Shown: positions 33,436 to 44,700 of the stretch, piece by piece
Numbering within the stretch: the stretch's first letter is position 1
Layout of the letters: each line of letters begins with the position of its first letter
Assembly: GCA_023101725.1 (NCBI GenBank)
Contig: JALJCO010001054.1
Coordinates: 61,994-125,993, forward strand
Reading direction: 5' to 3'
Source of the DNA: Atherinomorus stipes
Lineage: Eukaryota > Chordata > Actinopteri > Atheriniformes > Atherinidae
Length of the DNA: 64,000 bases
Notes under the pieces: generated by a model
What the model was told of the DNA's origin: nothing
Databases searched by the model: none
What the model saw: the letters and a program-made list of their open reading frames with translations, nothing else
Program-made: the position numbers and the translations under genes

Positions 33436-34100
33436 GGGGAAGCACAATAATTATCGGGTCTATAATTATCGGGCCGATAACAGGAAATTATGATGTCATT
33501 CCGATAAGTCCGATATCATGACAACTTACCCCTGATAACTTATTAGGGCTGGGAAAAGTATCAGTAGACTGAAATATCGCAATATTTTCATATGCAGGTT
33601 TCATATAGATATTCAAAAATGCGATATTGATCTATTTTACCAACGAAATCTCCTGATATTTAGTAAGATAATGGTGAAATCTCGCGAGATTTCATGAAAC
33701 CCGCGAGATTTCTTAACTGAAGGACGAAATCTCGCGAGGTTTCATGAGTAAAATAGATCGATACCACATTTTTAAAGAACAATATGATATCAGCATTTGA
33801 AAATATCACAATATTTCAGTTTATCGGTATTTTTTCCCAGCCCGATAACTTATGACCCATAAAGTTGGAATTTTTAAGATCAGACATGCTGAAGTTGAAA
33901 ATCCCACTTTAAAGCTTTTCCTGCTGAGATATGGCGGTTGGGGTTAGGGTTTGGCGGGGAGGGAAAGCTGCTGCTTCACAGTGGAGACCCCAAACTGGTA
34001 TATGTATGTGTGTTATTGGTATCGGTATCGGCCTCTAGGAGCTGAAATTTATCTGTTATCGGTGTCAGTTTTATAAAAATGGTTATCGGGCCTCCTGGTG
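33436..34100. mobile_element. Outer ATCGG-rich MITE remnant hosting a nested MITE
   Basis: Left part has ATAATTATCGGGTCTATAAT and GGGCCGATAACAGG; right part has TTGGTATCGGTATCGGCCTC and GGTTATCGGGCCTCCTG. The two parts flank the insertion at 33544-33845. No clear duplication was found for the outer element. Confidence 0.45.
33544..33845. mobile_element. hAT-like MITE with TCTCGCGAGA motif, perfect 8-bp duplication
   Basis: Begins TAGGGCTGGGAAAAGTATCA and ends GGTATTTTTTCCCAGCCCGA. TAACTTAT flanks it at 33536-33543 and 33846-33853. It is the best-kept copy of the family that also occurs at 45189-45456 and as the inner block of composite MITEs. It has an exact TCTCGCGAGA at 33680-33689 and TCTCGCGAGG at 33730-33739. 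Confidence 0.8.
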
Positions 34101-34640
34101 GCTACCATTAGCACACAGCATATACACGGCAGTTTCACATTACAAATGAAATTCATTTGAACAGAAATATGAACTAATAACATAAACAAGGTAATTCCAC
34201 ATAAGCTCGTCAGTTTTCACCCTCAGTTTGGAAGTTCTTAAAAGAATTCTTAGAAAAGTTCAAATAAAAATGTCCTGTCTGAACAAATAAAATCCAGGTT
34301 TTTACAGATTATTTAAACTGAGCCTTTTTATCTCCAATGTGATCTATTACTGCAGCATTTTATCTCTTTTTAAATCAGTTTCCATCAGTTTTTTCTGTTG
34401 TTCCTCTTTTTGTAGTAAAATGTTGTAGATTTTGTGTTTATAGCCTAATTCTGATTTGTTCTTGTAGGAGTCTGATTTTCTTCCATGAATTATACGTGTG
34501 ATATAAATGTGTTTGTGACCATCTCAGAATATATTTTATATGATGTTATTCATGTTTATCAGCCACATTTTACAGGTTCAGTCTGTTAAAGCAGCTGGAT
34601 TTGCTTTAGTTATTAAAGAAATAAACCAGAAATGATCATT
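34101..34640. other. Intergenic, no gene recognised
   Basis: AT-rich DNA without a recognisable frame or repeat. Confidence 0.4.
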
Positions 34641-35420
34641 ACACTGATACAGAGTTAAAGATGAACCTGGACCAGTTATTACACTGATACAGAGTTAAAT
34701 ATGAACCTGGACCAGTTATTACACTGATACAGAGTTAAATATGAACCTGGACCAGTTATTACACTGATGCAGAGTTAAATATGAACCTGGACCAGTTATT
34801 ACACTGATACAGAGTTAAATATGAACCTGGACCAGTTATTACACTGATACAGAGTTAAATATGAACCTGGGCCAATTATTACACTGATACAGAGTTAAAT
34901 ATGAACCTGGACCAGTTATTACACTGATACAGTGTTAAATATGAACCTGGACCAGTTATTACACTGATACAGAGTTAAATATGAACCTGGACCAGTTATT
35001 ACACTGATACAGTGTTAAATATGAACCTGGACCAGTTATTACACTGATACAGAGTTAAATATGAACCTGGACCAGTTATTACACTGATACAGAGTTAAAT
35101 ATGAACCTGGGCCAATTATTACACTGATACAGAGTTAAATATGAACCTGGACCAGTTATTACACTGATACAGTGTTAAATATGAACCTGGACCAGTTATT
35201 ACACTGATACAGAGTTAAATATGAACCTGGACCAGTTATTACACTGATACAGTGTTAAATATGAACCTGGACCAGTTATTACACTGATACAGAGTTAAAT
35301 ATGAACCTGGGCCAATTATTACACTGATACAGAGTTAAATATGAACCTGGACCAGTTATTACACTGATACAGTGTTAAATATGAACCTGGACCAGTTATT
35401 ACACTGATACATAGTTAAAT
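34641..35420. repeat. Satellite of 40-bp units with a higher-order pattern
   Basis: The unit runs ACACTGATACAGAGTTAAAT, then ATGAACCTGGACCAGTTATT, about 19 times. Variants recur in order: a GGGCCAATTATT unit at about 34841, 35081 and 35281, with AGAG/AGTG units alternating between them. This gives blocks of six and then five units. Confidence 0.95.
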
Positions 35421-35830
35421 ATGATCCTGGACCAGTTTGGACTGGAACCTGGACCAGTTTGGACTGGAAACTGGATCCTGGACCAGTTTGGACTGGAACC
35501 TGGATCCTGGACCAGTTTGGACTGGAACCTGGACCAGTTTGGACTGGAACCTGGATCCTGGACCAGTTTGGACTGGACCTGGATCCTGGACCAGTTTGAC
35601 TGGAACCTGGACCAGTTTGGACTGGAACCTGGAACCTGGACCAGTTTGGAATGGATCCTGGACCAGTTTGGACTGGAACCTGGACCAGTTTGGACTGAAA
35701 CCTGGACCAGTTTGGACTGGAACCTGGACCAGTTTGGACTGGAACCTGGACCAGTTTGGACTGGATCCTGGAACCTGGACCAGTTTGGACTGGATCCTGG
35801 AGCCTGGTCTCAGTCCTGTCCTGGTTTAAA
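35421..35830. repeat. Adjoining satellite of 22-bp and shorter units
   Basis: Units of CCTGGACCAGTTTGGACTGG with (AA) or GATCCTGG spacers. It starts without a gap from the 40-bp array and shares its CCTGGACCAGTT core, so one array probably arose from the other. The open frames through it are a by-product. Confidence 0.95.
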
Positions 35831-36226
35831 CCCTCCAGGAGTGATTTCCTCCACCAGAGGGAGCCATCGGGCCGTCATGTTTCCCATCTCGTCTCCTGCT
35901 GGGAAGCAGCTTGAACGTCTGAAAACATTCATGTTTCATATAAAAGTTGTGACAGGACGTCTGATTTGCTAATATTCACGTGTGACATCACTTTTCCTGA
36001 TCAGCTGTTCTAACTGGTGGAGTTACACAGAAAACGTCTTGTCTTATGTTGATTGCTGAGTGTTTTTATGTGGAACGTAGGAGACGTGTTCTGACTTAAA
36101 TGTGCTTCTGAATAAAGCGGATCGGATCTGCAAATGCTCATCGTATGAACATTTTCTTCTTCTTCATGTGTGAAGAACACATGAGGTCGTTTTGCTGCAT
36201 CTCTTGTAAAAAATGTAATAAAAAAT
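35831..36226. other. Intergenic, no gene recognised
   Basis: No repeat or gene recognised. An AATAAA occurs near 36111 but no gene end can be assigned to it. Confidence 0.4.
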
Positions 36227-36234
36227 GTAAGGAT

Positions 36235-36811
36235 TAGGGATGCACAATATAATCTGTATCGGCCTATATCAGCCTTATAACTGGGTATCAGACATCAGCC
36301 ACCCCACCGATATTTAACCGATATTTAACCAATCAGGCTGCTGTTTCTAAAGTCTTAAAAAAAACTTCCTCTTCTTCCAAAACTTCTTTATTACAGACTT
36401 CAAACATTCTAAAGACTACGGGTGGGAAAAGATATCAACACTGAAATATCGCAACATTTTCATATGCTGATATATTGACATCTAAAAACGCAGTATCGAT
36501 CTATTTTTCTAACGAAATCTTATGATATTTCATTGGTTTGTTACAAAATATCGCGAGAATTCACAAAATATCGTGAGATTCTGTTACAAAACAATGAAAT
36601 CTCACAAGATTTCGACAGTAAAATAGATCGATACCGCGTTTTTAAATATCAATTTGATATTGGCATGTGAAAATATCGTGATATTTCAGTGTATTGATAT
36701 TTTTACCCACCCCTATTTTTCAAAGCAATGGAACTGATATTTGCAATGGCTGCTTATTTTTTTCAGCTTTAATATCGGTATCGGCTAAAATTCCAATATC
36801 GTGCATCCCCA
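36235..36811. mobile_element. hAT-like MITE (GGGATGCACAATAT family), 7/8 target duplication
   Basis: Starts TAGGGATGCACAATATAATC and ends CCAATATCGTGCATCCCCA. Flanks are GTAAGGAT (36227-36234) and GTAATGAT (36812-36819). The inner block at 36415-36715 belongs to the TCTCGCGAGA-bearing family, here with decayed motifs. Confidence 0.7.
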
Positions 36812-36819
36812 GTAATGAT

Positions 36820-37630
36820 GTGATGATACAAAACGTTTTATCAGTAAAAGGGGGGCCATCCTCGTTCTACTTCAGCTGAATTCAGCTTTTAAAAAGTCTC
36901 GATTTCCAAAACTCGGTGTAAGGAAGCAGATTTTTCTGTAAGATATTTAACTTTGTCGATGTTTCCTGGAGCAGACGGGCGGCGAAGGCTGATGTGTGGG
37001 GAGATGAGCCCCTCCAGGCCTCCCTGAGCCCCCGCTCACCTCTATTCTTAGACGGACCTTCCTCCAGGCGAGGAGGTGCCACGACTGAAGATGTTATGAA
37101 ACTGGGCTTGACGCGACGGCGCACGGTGGAGTGTGTAGTTCTGTAAGTGCACGGTGCAGTGCCAGGGCTGTGTGCGCGAGTCTGTGAGCTCCAGCTTGTG
37201 ATTTAAGACAATTTAATCATTGGGTGGAATAAAAGTTCCCAGGCCGGAGAGAGGAAAGTGACTCTGTGACAGTACGAGTCTGCGTCAGACTCTAACGCAA
37301 ATAAAGCTTCATTTACGGGGAAAACGACACGTTTATGCAAATAAGGAGAGAGAAAGTGCAGAAAACCGTGTGTTTGAAACTAAGGTGACTGTGTGTGGTT
37401 CCCGGCGGTGCTGCAGGACGAGGCACGCTGACTCCTTTAACAGGGATGTTTCCATCATTGCACATTCACATAAATGTTAACAGCCAGCAGAAAACGGCTC
37501 ATTCACTTTTATTCATCTGCATCTTTCTGTTCTTTAACGGATTTCTGTGGGCAGTTTCTCCGTTTCCAGAGTTTCTTTGAAGGTCAGACTGTGATGTAAG
37601 GAGAAACGTGACCGGACCAAAAAACCTGAA
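36820..37630. other. Intergenic upstream of the LOXL gene
   Basis: No gene recognised. Short frames on both strands lack domains. Confidence 0.4.
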
Positions 37631-37639
37631 TCAGAGGGG

Positions 37640-37782
37640 AGGGGGGGATGGATGGAGTCGCAGATCTGAGGGAGTGACAGACGAAGAAAAAGGGAGGGAG
37701 AGGAGGAGGACAGAGAGACAGCAGGACCAAACTCCCATTTGCTTCTTTCTCCGGGTGACTCCAGGCTGAGATCAGCAGATAG
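37640..37782 (+). other. Possible non-coding first exon of the LOXL gene
   Basis: The first coding exon begins right after a TCTGCAG acceptor at 38441-38444, so a 5' UTR exon must lie upstream. A purine-rich stretch ending CAGCAGATAG before GTGAGCC (donor at 37783) is a candidate. This is inference from the donor match and spacing only. Confidence 0.25.
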
Positions 37783-38445
37783 GTGAGCCCCCCTCAGCAG
37801 CTTTTCTTCTCTTTCTCTAACGGAGGAGTGAAATTCTCCTTGTTTTTCTTCTCGTTTCTCCTTTTGTTTTCTTTTCTTTTCTTTCTTGTTTTTGTTTTCC
37901 ATCCTTTCCTGATCCCGGTTTCAGGCCGGAGCTTTAAGTTGCATGTTTGTGCTGCAGGTAGAAAATGCTCATTTCTGAATGATGCATTTTACAGCGACTC
38001 TCCTCTTTCTAACTTTTCCCCTCTCTGGGCTGTTTAAAGCTTGAGGAGGTGGACCCCCCCGGCTCATCTCTGTCAGACTCCGTTTTTACGAGGCTGTTTG
38101 TTTGCGTTCGTGTCTGTTGGCTGAACACGAGCAGCGAAGTCTGAGGCTTCGTGGAAAGCCAGAGTTTCCGCTACTTTTAGCTCTGCTTATTACTCCCTGT
38201 GCCCCCGCTGGTCCAGACTGTCTCTGGCCTCCGACTGGCCTTTAAATGACTGATTATTTCAAAGGGGGGGGGGGCAGCCATGAATCTGTCATTTTACTGC
38301 CATTAAGGTTTGAAGAGAAGTTTCTAATTACACGTTTGCAGGAGTGAGGAATGTTGCCTTCTACGTGTGTGTGATTTTTGGCATTTTTGTGGTGGCATGC
38401 ATGTTTGGGGGGGTCTGACATTTCCCTCCATGACTCCTCTGCAGG

Positions 38446-38713
38446 ATGCGGTCCCTCGGCTACCTGTGCACGCTCCTCGCCCTGGCCTGCCTCCTCCCCG
38501 CTCGGGTGCGGGGGCAGCAGGTGCTGGTGCGTCTGGCGGGCGTGGGGCGGCGCGGTCCGAACGAGGGGCGCGTGGAGGTGTTCCACGGGGGCTCGTGGGG
38601 GACGGTGTGTGACGACGAGGTGGATCTAAACCTGGCCAACGTGCTGTGCCGGCAGCTGGGCTTCGAGCGCAGCTACACCTGGGCACACAGCGCCAAGTTC
38701 GGCCAGGGACAAG
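38446..38713 (+). CDS. loxl4: LOXL coding exon 1: signal peptide and SRCR1 first half
   Basis: The ATG lies two bases after an acceptor. A Leu/Ala-rich signal peptide of about 24 residues ends near VRG-QQ. SRCR1 then starts with [20 protein letters not shown]. Ends in phase 1 before GTACGCC. The exon is strongly GC-rich compared with its intron. Confidence 0.88.
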
Positions 38714-41700
38714 GTACGCCGGACCGCTGCAGCCCCCCCGCAAGGGGGCACCACTTTATCTATTTGTCATGGACGTAAAGTAAAACCATTTCATAGCAAA
38801 CATTCAACTCAAACTTCATGAGTTTGATGGGCTGGTTTACATATTTCCCATCATGCATTGCGGTACTTTTTAAATGTCCATGTAATTATCATTAAAATCG
38901 CCTCTTTCTTACCTTCTTTCCTTCTCTCAGCTGTTTAAAAAAGCCTGCCTGCATAAAACACTTCCAGTCAGGCAGTCTAACTCATTAACTCCAATAAACG
39001 ACATTATTTGTGTTGAAATAACAAAAATCATTTACATTTATTAGATTTCCATTAAAAGCAACTGAATAAAAATGTGTTGGACTAATCGGTTATATAATGA
39101 TGCATTAATGATAAAGTTAGAGTTCACCCTGCAAATAGTTGTGGATGGAAAACTGCCCTCAGTTCAGTTTCTTTGAGTGACACCTTAAAGGGATATTCCA
39201 CCCACAGAATGATGGTCCTTCATCTTCCTCATCCTCATGCTGAGCAAGACTCTGGAGCACTTTTTAATATCTCAAATGCAGCCGGAGATCCAGGGGGGGA
39301 GGGGGTTAATTTTCCCCCAACTTTCATATAATGGAGTTCATCAGTGACTGAACCAAAAAAGGTCCATAAAAGTCCACAAAAACTTGTCAATATTCCTCCA
39401 AACTGCTCGTCCAACGTAATCCAAGTGTCCTGAGTGGGTAGCGTCCAGAATTTACTGGAAACGTCGTCATTCAGTAGATTTTTAGAGACTAAACAGTAGA
39501 ACATCGTACTTTCCAGATGCATCCATGCAAGTTCACGACACTACGGAAGCCGCGGACCAAACCAGACGAAATCGTGCTCCCTCTTTCTCTTTTTCTTTTC
39601 GGTTTGTCTGCAGCTCTGTCGCTTTTTGCACAATGTAAACAGTGAATTTCTTCTTCTACACTTGCATTATCGGCAGAGTAGACACTGAACGCTGCAGCTT
39701 CCATAGTGCTGAGAACTCTCATGGACGCATCATGAAAGTACGATGTTCTACTGTTTAGTCTCTAAAAATCTACTAAATAACGTCGTTTCCAGTAAATTCT
39801 GGACGCTACCCACTCAGGACACTTGGATCACATTGGACGAGCAGTATGGAGGAATATTGACAAGTTTTTGTGGACTTTTTGGTTTGAGCGCTTTTATACA
39901 GATGTGACAGTGTAGGGTCTTGTCACTATGTCTCTGATCGATCAGGCCTCCTGGCTGCTTGATCACAGGGACGTCCCTTTGGCTGAATGGTCAGCGTGCA
40001 CGACTGTTACCCGGAGTCTGGGGATCAAATCCCGCCTCGGCCCTCTGTTGCGTTCCTTGCCACACAGGCATGAAAAAGTTCTTCCTTTTTCTGGCAGAAG
40101 TGGTGTGGTAATACTGCAGTAGTAGTGCAGTAAAAATGCAGTGATAGTGCAGTAGTAGTGCAGTAATGGTGCGGTGATAGTGCAGTAATAGTGCGGTAAT
40201 GGTGCAGTAATAGTGCAGTAATGGTGCGGTGATAGTGCAGTAATAGTGCAGTAATGGTGCAGTAATAGTGCAGTAATGGTGCGGTGATAGTGCAGTAATA
40301 GCGCAGTAATGGTGCAGTAATAGTGCAGTAATGGTGCAGTAATTGTGCCGTAATGGTGCAGTAATAGTGCAGTGAAAGTGCAGCAATACTGCAGTAATAG
40401 TGCGGTGATCGTGCAGTAATGGTGCAGTGATCGTGCAGTAATGTTGCAGTTATAGTGCAGTAATGGTGCAGTGATAGTGCAGTAATGTTGCCGTGAAAGT
40501 GCAGTAATGTTGCAGTGATCGTGCAGTACTGGTGCAGTGATAGTGCAGTGATCATGCAGTAATAGTGCAGTAATGGTGCAGTGAAAGTGCAGTAATGGTG
40601 CTGTGATGGTGCAGTAATAGTGCAGTAATGGTGCAGTAATAGTGCAGTAATGTTGCAGTGATGGTGCAGTAATAGTGTAGTAATGGTGCAGTAATAGTGC
40701 AGTAATGGTGCAGGGATAGTGCAGTAATGGTGCAGTGATAGTGCAGTAATGGTGCAGTGAAAGTGCAGTTATGGTGCAGTAATAGTGCAGTAATGGTGCA
40801 GTAATAGTGCAGTGATAGTGCAGTAATGTTGCAGTAATAGTGCAGTAATAGTGCAGTAGTGGTGCAGTAATAGTGTAGTAATGGTGCAGTAATAGTGCAG
40901 TAATGTTGCAGGGATAGTGCAGTAATAGTGCAGTGATGGTGCAGTGATAGTGCAGTGATGGTGCAGTAGTGGTGCAGTAATAGTGTAGTAATGGTGCAGT
41001 AATAGTGCAGTAATGGTGCAGGGATAGTGCAGTAATAGTGCAGTGATGGTGCAGTAGTGTTGCAGTAATAGTGTAGTAATGGTGCAGTAGTGGTGCAGTA
41101 ATAGTGTAGTAATGGTGCAGTAATAGTGCAGTAATGGTGCAGGGATAGTGCAGTAATAGTGCAGTAATGGTGCAGTGATAGTGCAGTGATGGTGCAGTAG
41201 TGGTGCAGTAATAGTGTAGTAATGTGCAGTAATAGTGCAGCAATGGTGCAGTGATAGTGCAGTGATCATGCAGTAATAGTGCAGTAATAGTGTAGTAATG
41301 TGCAGTAATAGTGCAGTAATGGTGCAGGGATAGTGCAGTAATGGTGCAGTGATAGTGCAGTGATGGTGCAGTAGTGGTGCAGTAATAGTGTAGTAATGGT
41401 GCAGTAATAGTGTAGTAATGGTGCAGTAATAGTGCAGTAATGGTGCAGTAGTGTGCAGTAATAGTGTAGTAATGGTGCAGAAATAGTGCAGTAGTGGTGC
41501 AGTAATAGTGTAGTAATGGTGCAGTAGTGGTGCAGTAATAGTGTAGTAATGTGCAGTAATAGTACAGTAATGGTGCAGGGATAGTGCAGTAATAGTGCAG
41601 TAATGGTGCAGGGATAGTGCAGTAATAGTGCAGTGATGGTGCAATATTACTGCACTATCACTGGCTAAATGATTTTGCCCGTGAATGCGTCATCATGCAC

Positions 41701-44700
41701 AGTGTCCAGACTTGACGAGTGGACACACCCTTGTTGGGGGTGTTCATTTATGCTCTGCAGTGGTTCCCCCTGGGAACGTTGGCGTTTCTCTGAATGGTGG
41801 AATTAGCAGAAGTGGCTTGTCTCTGGCAGAAAGGGGAACGCATCTGTTTGAAAGTCAGGGGATAACAAAACCCCCCCGGATCTCCGGCTGGATCTGAGAT
41901 ATTAAAAAGTGCTCCAGAGTCCTGCTCAGCATGAGGATGAGGAGAAGATGAAGGACCGTCATTCTGTGGGTGTACTATCCCTTTAGGAGTCTCCACATTG
42001 TTCACTTTTATTCCTGATTTATTGACCTACAAACGTTTCTTCTGGTAGGTCTGATCTGGTTAGACAACGTGCGATGCAAGGGCACGGAGGTGTCGGTGGC
42101 AGAGTGCCGCTCCAACGGCTGGGGCATCAACGACTGCAGCCATGCAGAGGACCTGGGGGTCATCTGCAGCCCAGAGCGGAGACCCGGCTTCCCCCCTGTT
42201 ACTTTAGAGGAAGAGCAGCATTCACCCCCAAGACAGCAACCAAACCAACGGAGGCAAGCGAACGCACCACCGCAGTCTGACCCCCCTCCAGCTCCGCCGG
42301 CCCACTCCAGAAGAGGCCACGAGATCGCCCTCCATCGCAGCCCGGCCTCCTCCCGCCGCAGCAGCCTCTCCCCCCAGCAGAACGGCCACCAGATCCAGAT
42401 CCTGCGTAGGAACCGAGGCGGTTCCAGAGCGAGCCCGCAGGCCGGCCCGGCTCTGCCGCGAGGACACCAGCTGCCCTCGCGCATGGCCAACGGCGCCGCC
42501 TTCAGGCCGCAGCAGGAGAGGACGGGGACCGGACCGCAGGCGGTGAGGCGGCAGGCGGAGGGCCAGGTGGAAGGACCCCCTCCGTCCCAGCTCCAGCCTG
42601 ACAGGAGCAGCCGGCAGCAGCTCAGCGGGAACCACGTGGAAGCAGACCCGGTCTACCCCGATGGGGGGCTGGAGACCGACACTCAATACTCACAGGTGAA
42701 CACACACACACACGTTTGTTTTTCTACCCCCGTGGGGTACATCCATTGACATAATGCATTCCCTAGCCCCTAACCCTCACGCCCATAACTGATTGCCTAA
42801 ACCTAACCCTTGTCCAAATCCTAACCAAAACCTAACTGTAACTTAATCTCTAAAACCTAATCTTGACCCTCAAAACGTGGTTCGTACCTGTGGGGACCGG
42901 GGATGGGTGATATTTTACCGTGTGCGATATATCGTCATAGACATTCCCCACAATAACAATTTGATAAGTTCAGTTTATCAGGTTGTGTTTGCAGTTGCAC
43001 TACTTTGGTTTTTATAAGCCCGGTTATTTTTGCCGTTTGCATCGTTTGAATAAATGTGGAATTTGGTCTGTCATATTTGTTTGATTGGTGTCACTACAGT
43101 TTTGCAGTACAGGTGCACTACATGAACTTAACTGATGTAGTTTAGAGGCTTCTAGTATTTTTAGGGCTTTAAAGTAGGGCTGGACAATTAATCGAATTTT
43201 AATCGCGATTTCAATTTTGCCTTTTCACAATCATAAAAATACTGTAATCGATTAATCGATTAATCCTGAAGAGAACAGGCTGGTGGAGTTATAGGAAGCA
43301 AACTGCAGGGAGTATAGAACAGGAATGCATGTAGACTGAGTATTAATTTTTATTGCTATTATTATCTGAAATAATATTCTTATTTTACTCCTTTACTTGT
43401 TTCTAATTTATTTCCGTTTTTTTTTTTTTTTTTTTAGTTATATTTGAAGTTGAGTTTTGGTGGTTCAATTAACACTTTTTATAAAAACCAATGAATAATC
43501 GTGTATATTAATCGTGATTTCAATATCAGTCAAAATAATCGTGATTATAATTTTTTCCATTATCGTCCAGCCCTACTTTAAAGACAGAATTTAGTGACAG
43601 ATTTATGATACAAAATATTTTGCTGATATTTTTCACGTCACTTATTGTTGCCGTGATAAATAAGGGAAATTATCGTGATACATTTTTTAGTCCATATCGC
43701 CCCTCCCTCGTGGGGACTGGGAAAATGTCCCCACAATGTTGCAAAAACTCACCCACTAAACCATGTAACACACCCAGTCTGGGTTTTACCGCCGTCACAG
43801 AGACGTGGTCGGCAGAGCTGCAGGCCACGTCTAATTAGAGACGTTTGTAAAAGCGGAGCTGCTCCTTGGGCTCCAGCAGGGCCCGAAGTTCGCCCGAACC
43901 TCCACCGTGGCTCCCCGGGAGGAAACGTCCCCCGTTAGAGGAAGCTCATCTCTCCTGTTTGTCCTTTCCAGCTCTCACACGTCATGTTTTCTTGCTGCTG
44001 TTAATCCCTCCGACATGTTTGACAAGCTTCCTTCCTGCTGCCGCGATGATTAGAGAGCGTGATGACTGAGCGCTGCTCTCGTCTCCGTGTCCTCAGCTCC
44101 ATCGCGTGCCGCCTGCTCTTATTAGCTAAACTACAAGCTAATGTGTTGCAGGAGGTGACGTCGGGCGTCACACTGCAAAACCTCAAATCTCGGCAAGTAT
44201 ATTTTCTAATTTGTAGACAGAATCACCTACAGAGAAACATTTCAGTGAGATATAAGATCTTGTTTTAAAGGTAAAGGCAGAAAGAAAACATCTTTTCTTT
44301 CAAATACCATCTTTACCACTAGATGTCAGTAATTCTTACACACTGTACCTTTAAGACAATTCTTATTTCAAGAAATCTTATCGAGAAAACTTTGCTTGTT
44401 CCATTGGCAGAATGTTTTTGCTTATTACAAGCAAAAGAAAAAAAAATCTTGGCCACTCTTAAAATAAGTAAAAAAGTTTTTTTTTCTCTGAAATAAGATG
44501 CATCGCCTTAAAACAATATCTTATATCTCACTGAAATGTTTCTCTTTAAGTAATTTAGTCTTATTTTGAGTGTGATGAGATATTTTGATTAGAAATAGAA
44601 AAACATACTTGCTAAGATTTGAGTTTTTGCAGTGAAGACATGTTTGAGATACAAACTGTTCTAATCATTACTCAGCTACGGAAGAGCATTAGGGCCACTG

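Larger units (their letters stand above)
39186..41985. mobile_element. 2.8-kb TIR-bounded composite element in LOXL intron 1
   Basis: The left end TAAAGGGATATTCCACCCAC, with ATGCTGAGCAAGACTCTGGA, is matched in inverse at the right end (TCCAGAGTCCTGCTCAGCAT ... GTGGGTGTACTATCCCTTTA), an imperfect inverted repeat of about 110 bp. Inside lie a palindromic MITE (39350-39890), a tRNA-derived SINE, an 11-bp minisatellite and a block shared with 5980-6245. No target duplication or transposase is seen. Confidence 0.6.
42697..43830. repeat. Old fish repeat (GTGGGGAC/CCCCACAATGT) hosting the nested MITEs
   Basis: The left part has CCCCGTGGGGTACATCCATT and runs of CCTAACCCT/CCTAACC; the right part has AAAATGTCCCCACAATGTTG. 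The two halves are split by the insertion at 42898-43709. It is a frequent fish interspersed sequence and not telomeric DNA. Confidence 0.5.

Noticed and set aside
38254..38743. Minus-strand and alternative-frame proteins over LOXL exon 1
   Set aside because: GC-rich shadows; the plus frame has the signal peptide and SRCR motifs.
39974..40048. True tRNA gene
   Set aside because: A- and B-box-like motifs are present but the arms do not pair well and it runs straight into repeat sequence; a SINE head fits better.
39963..41644. Long His/Thr/Leu repeat frames on the minus strand
   Set aside because: 11-bp array read in all frames; not conserved protein.
42780..42870. Interstitial telomeric repeat
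   Set aside because: CCTAACC-like words occur but not as a TTAGGG array; they are part of a known type of fish interspersed repeat.
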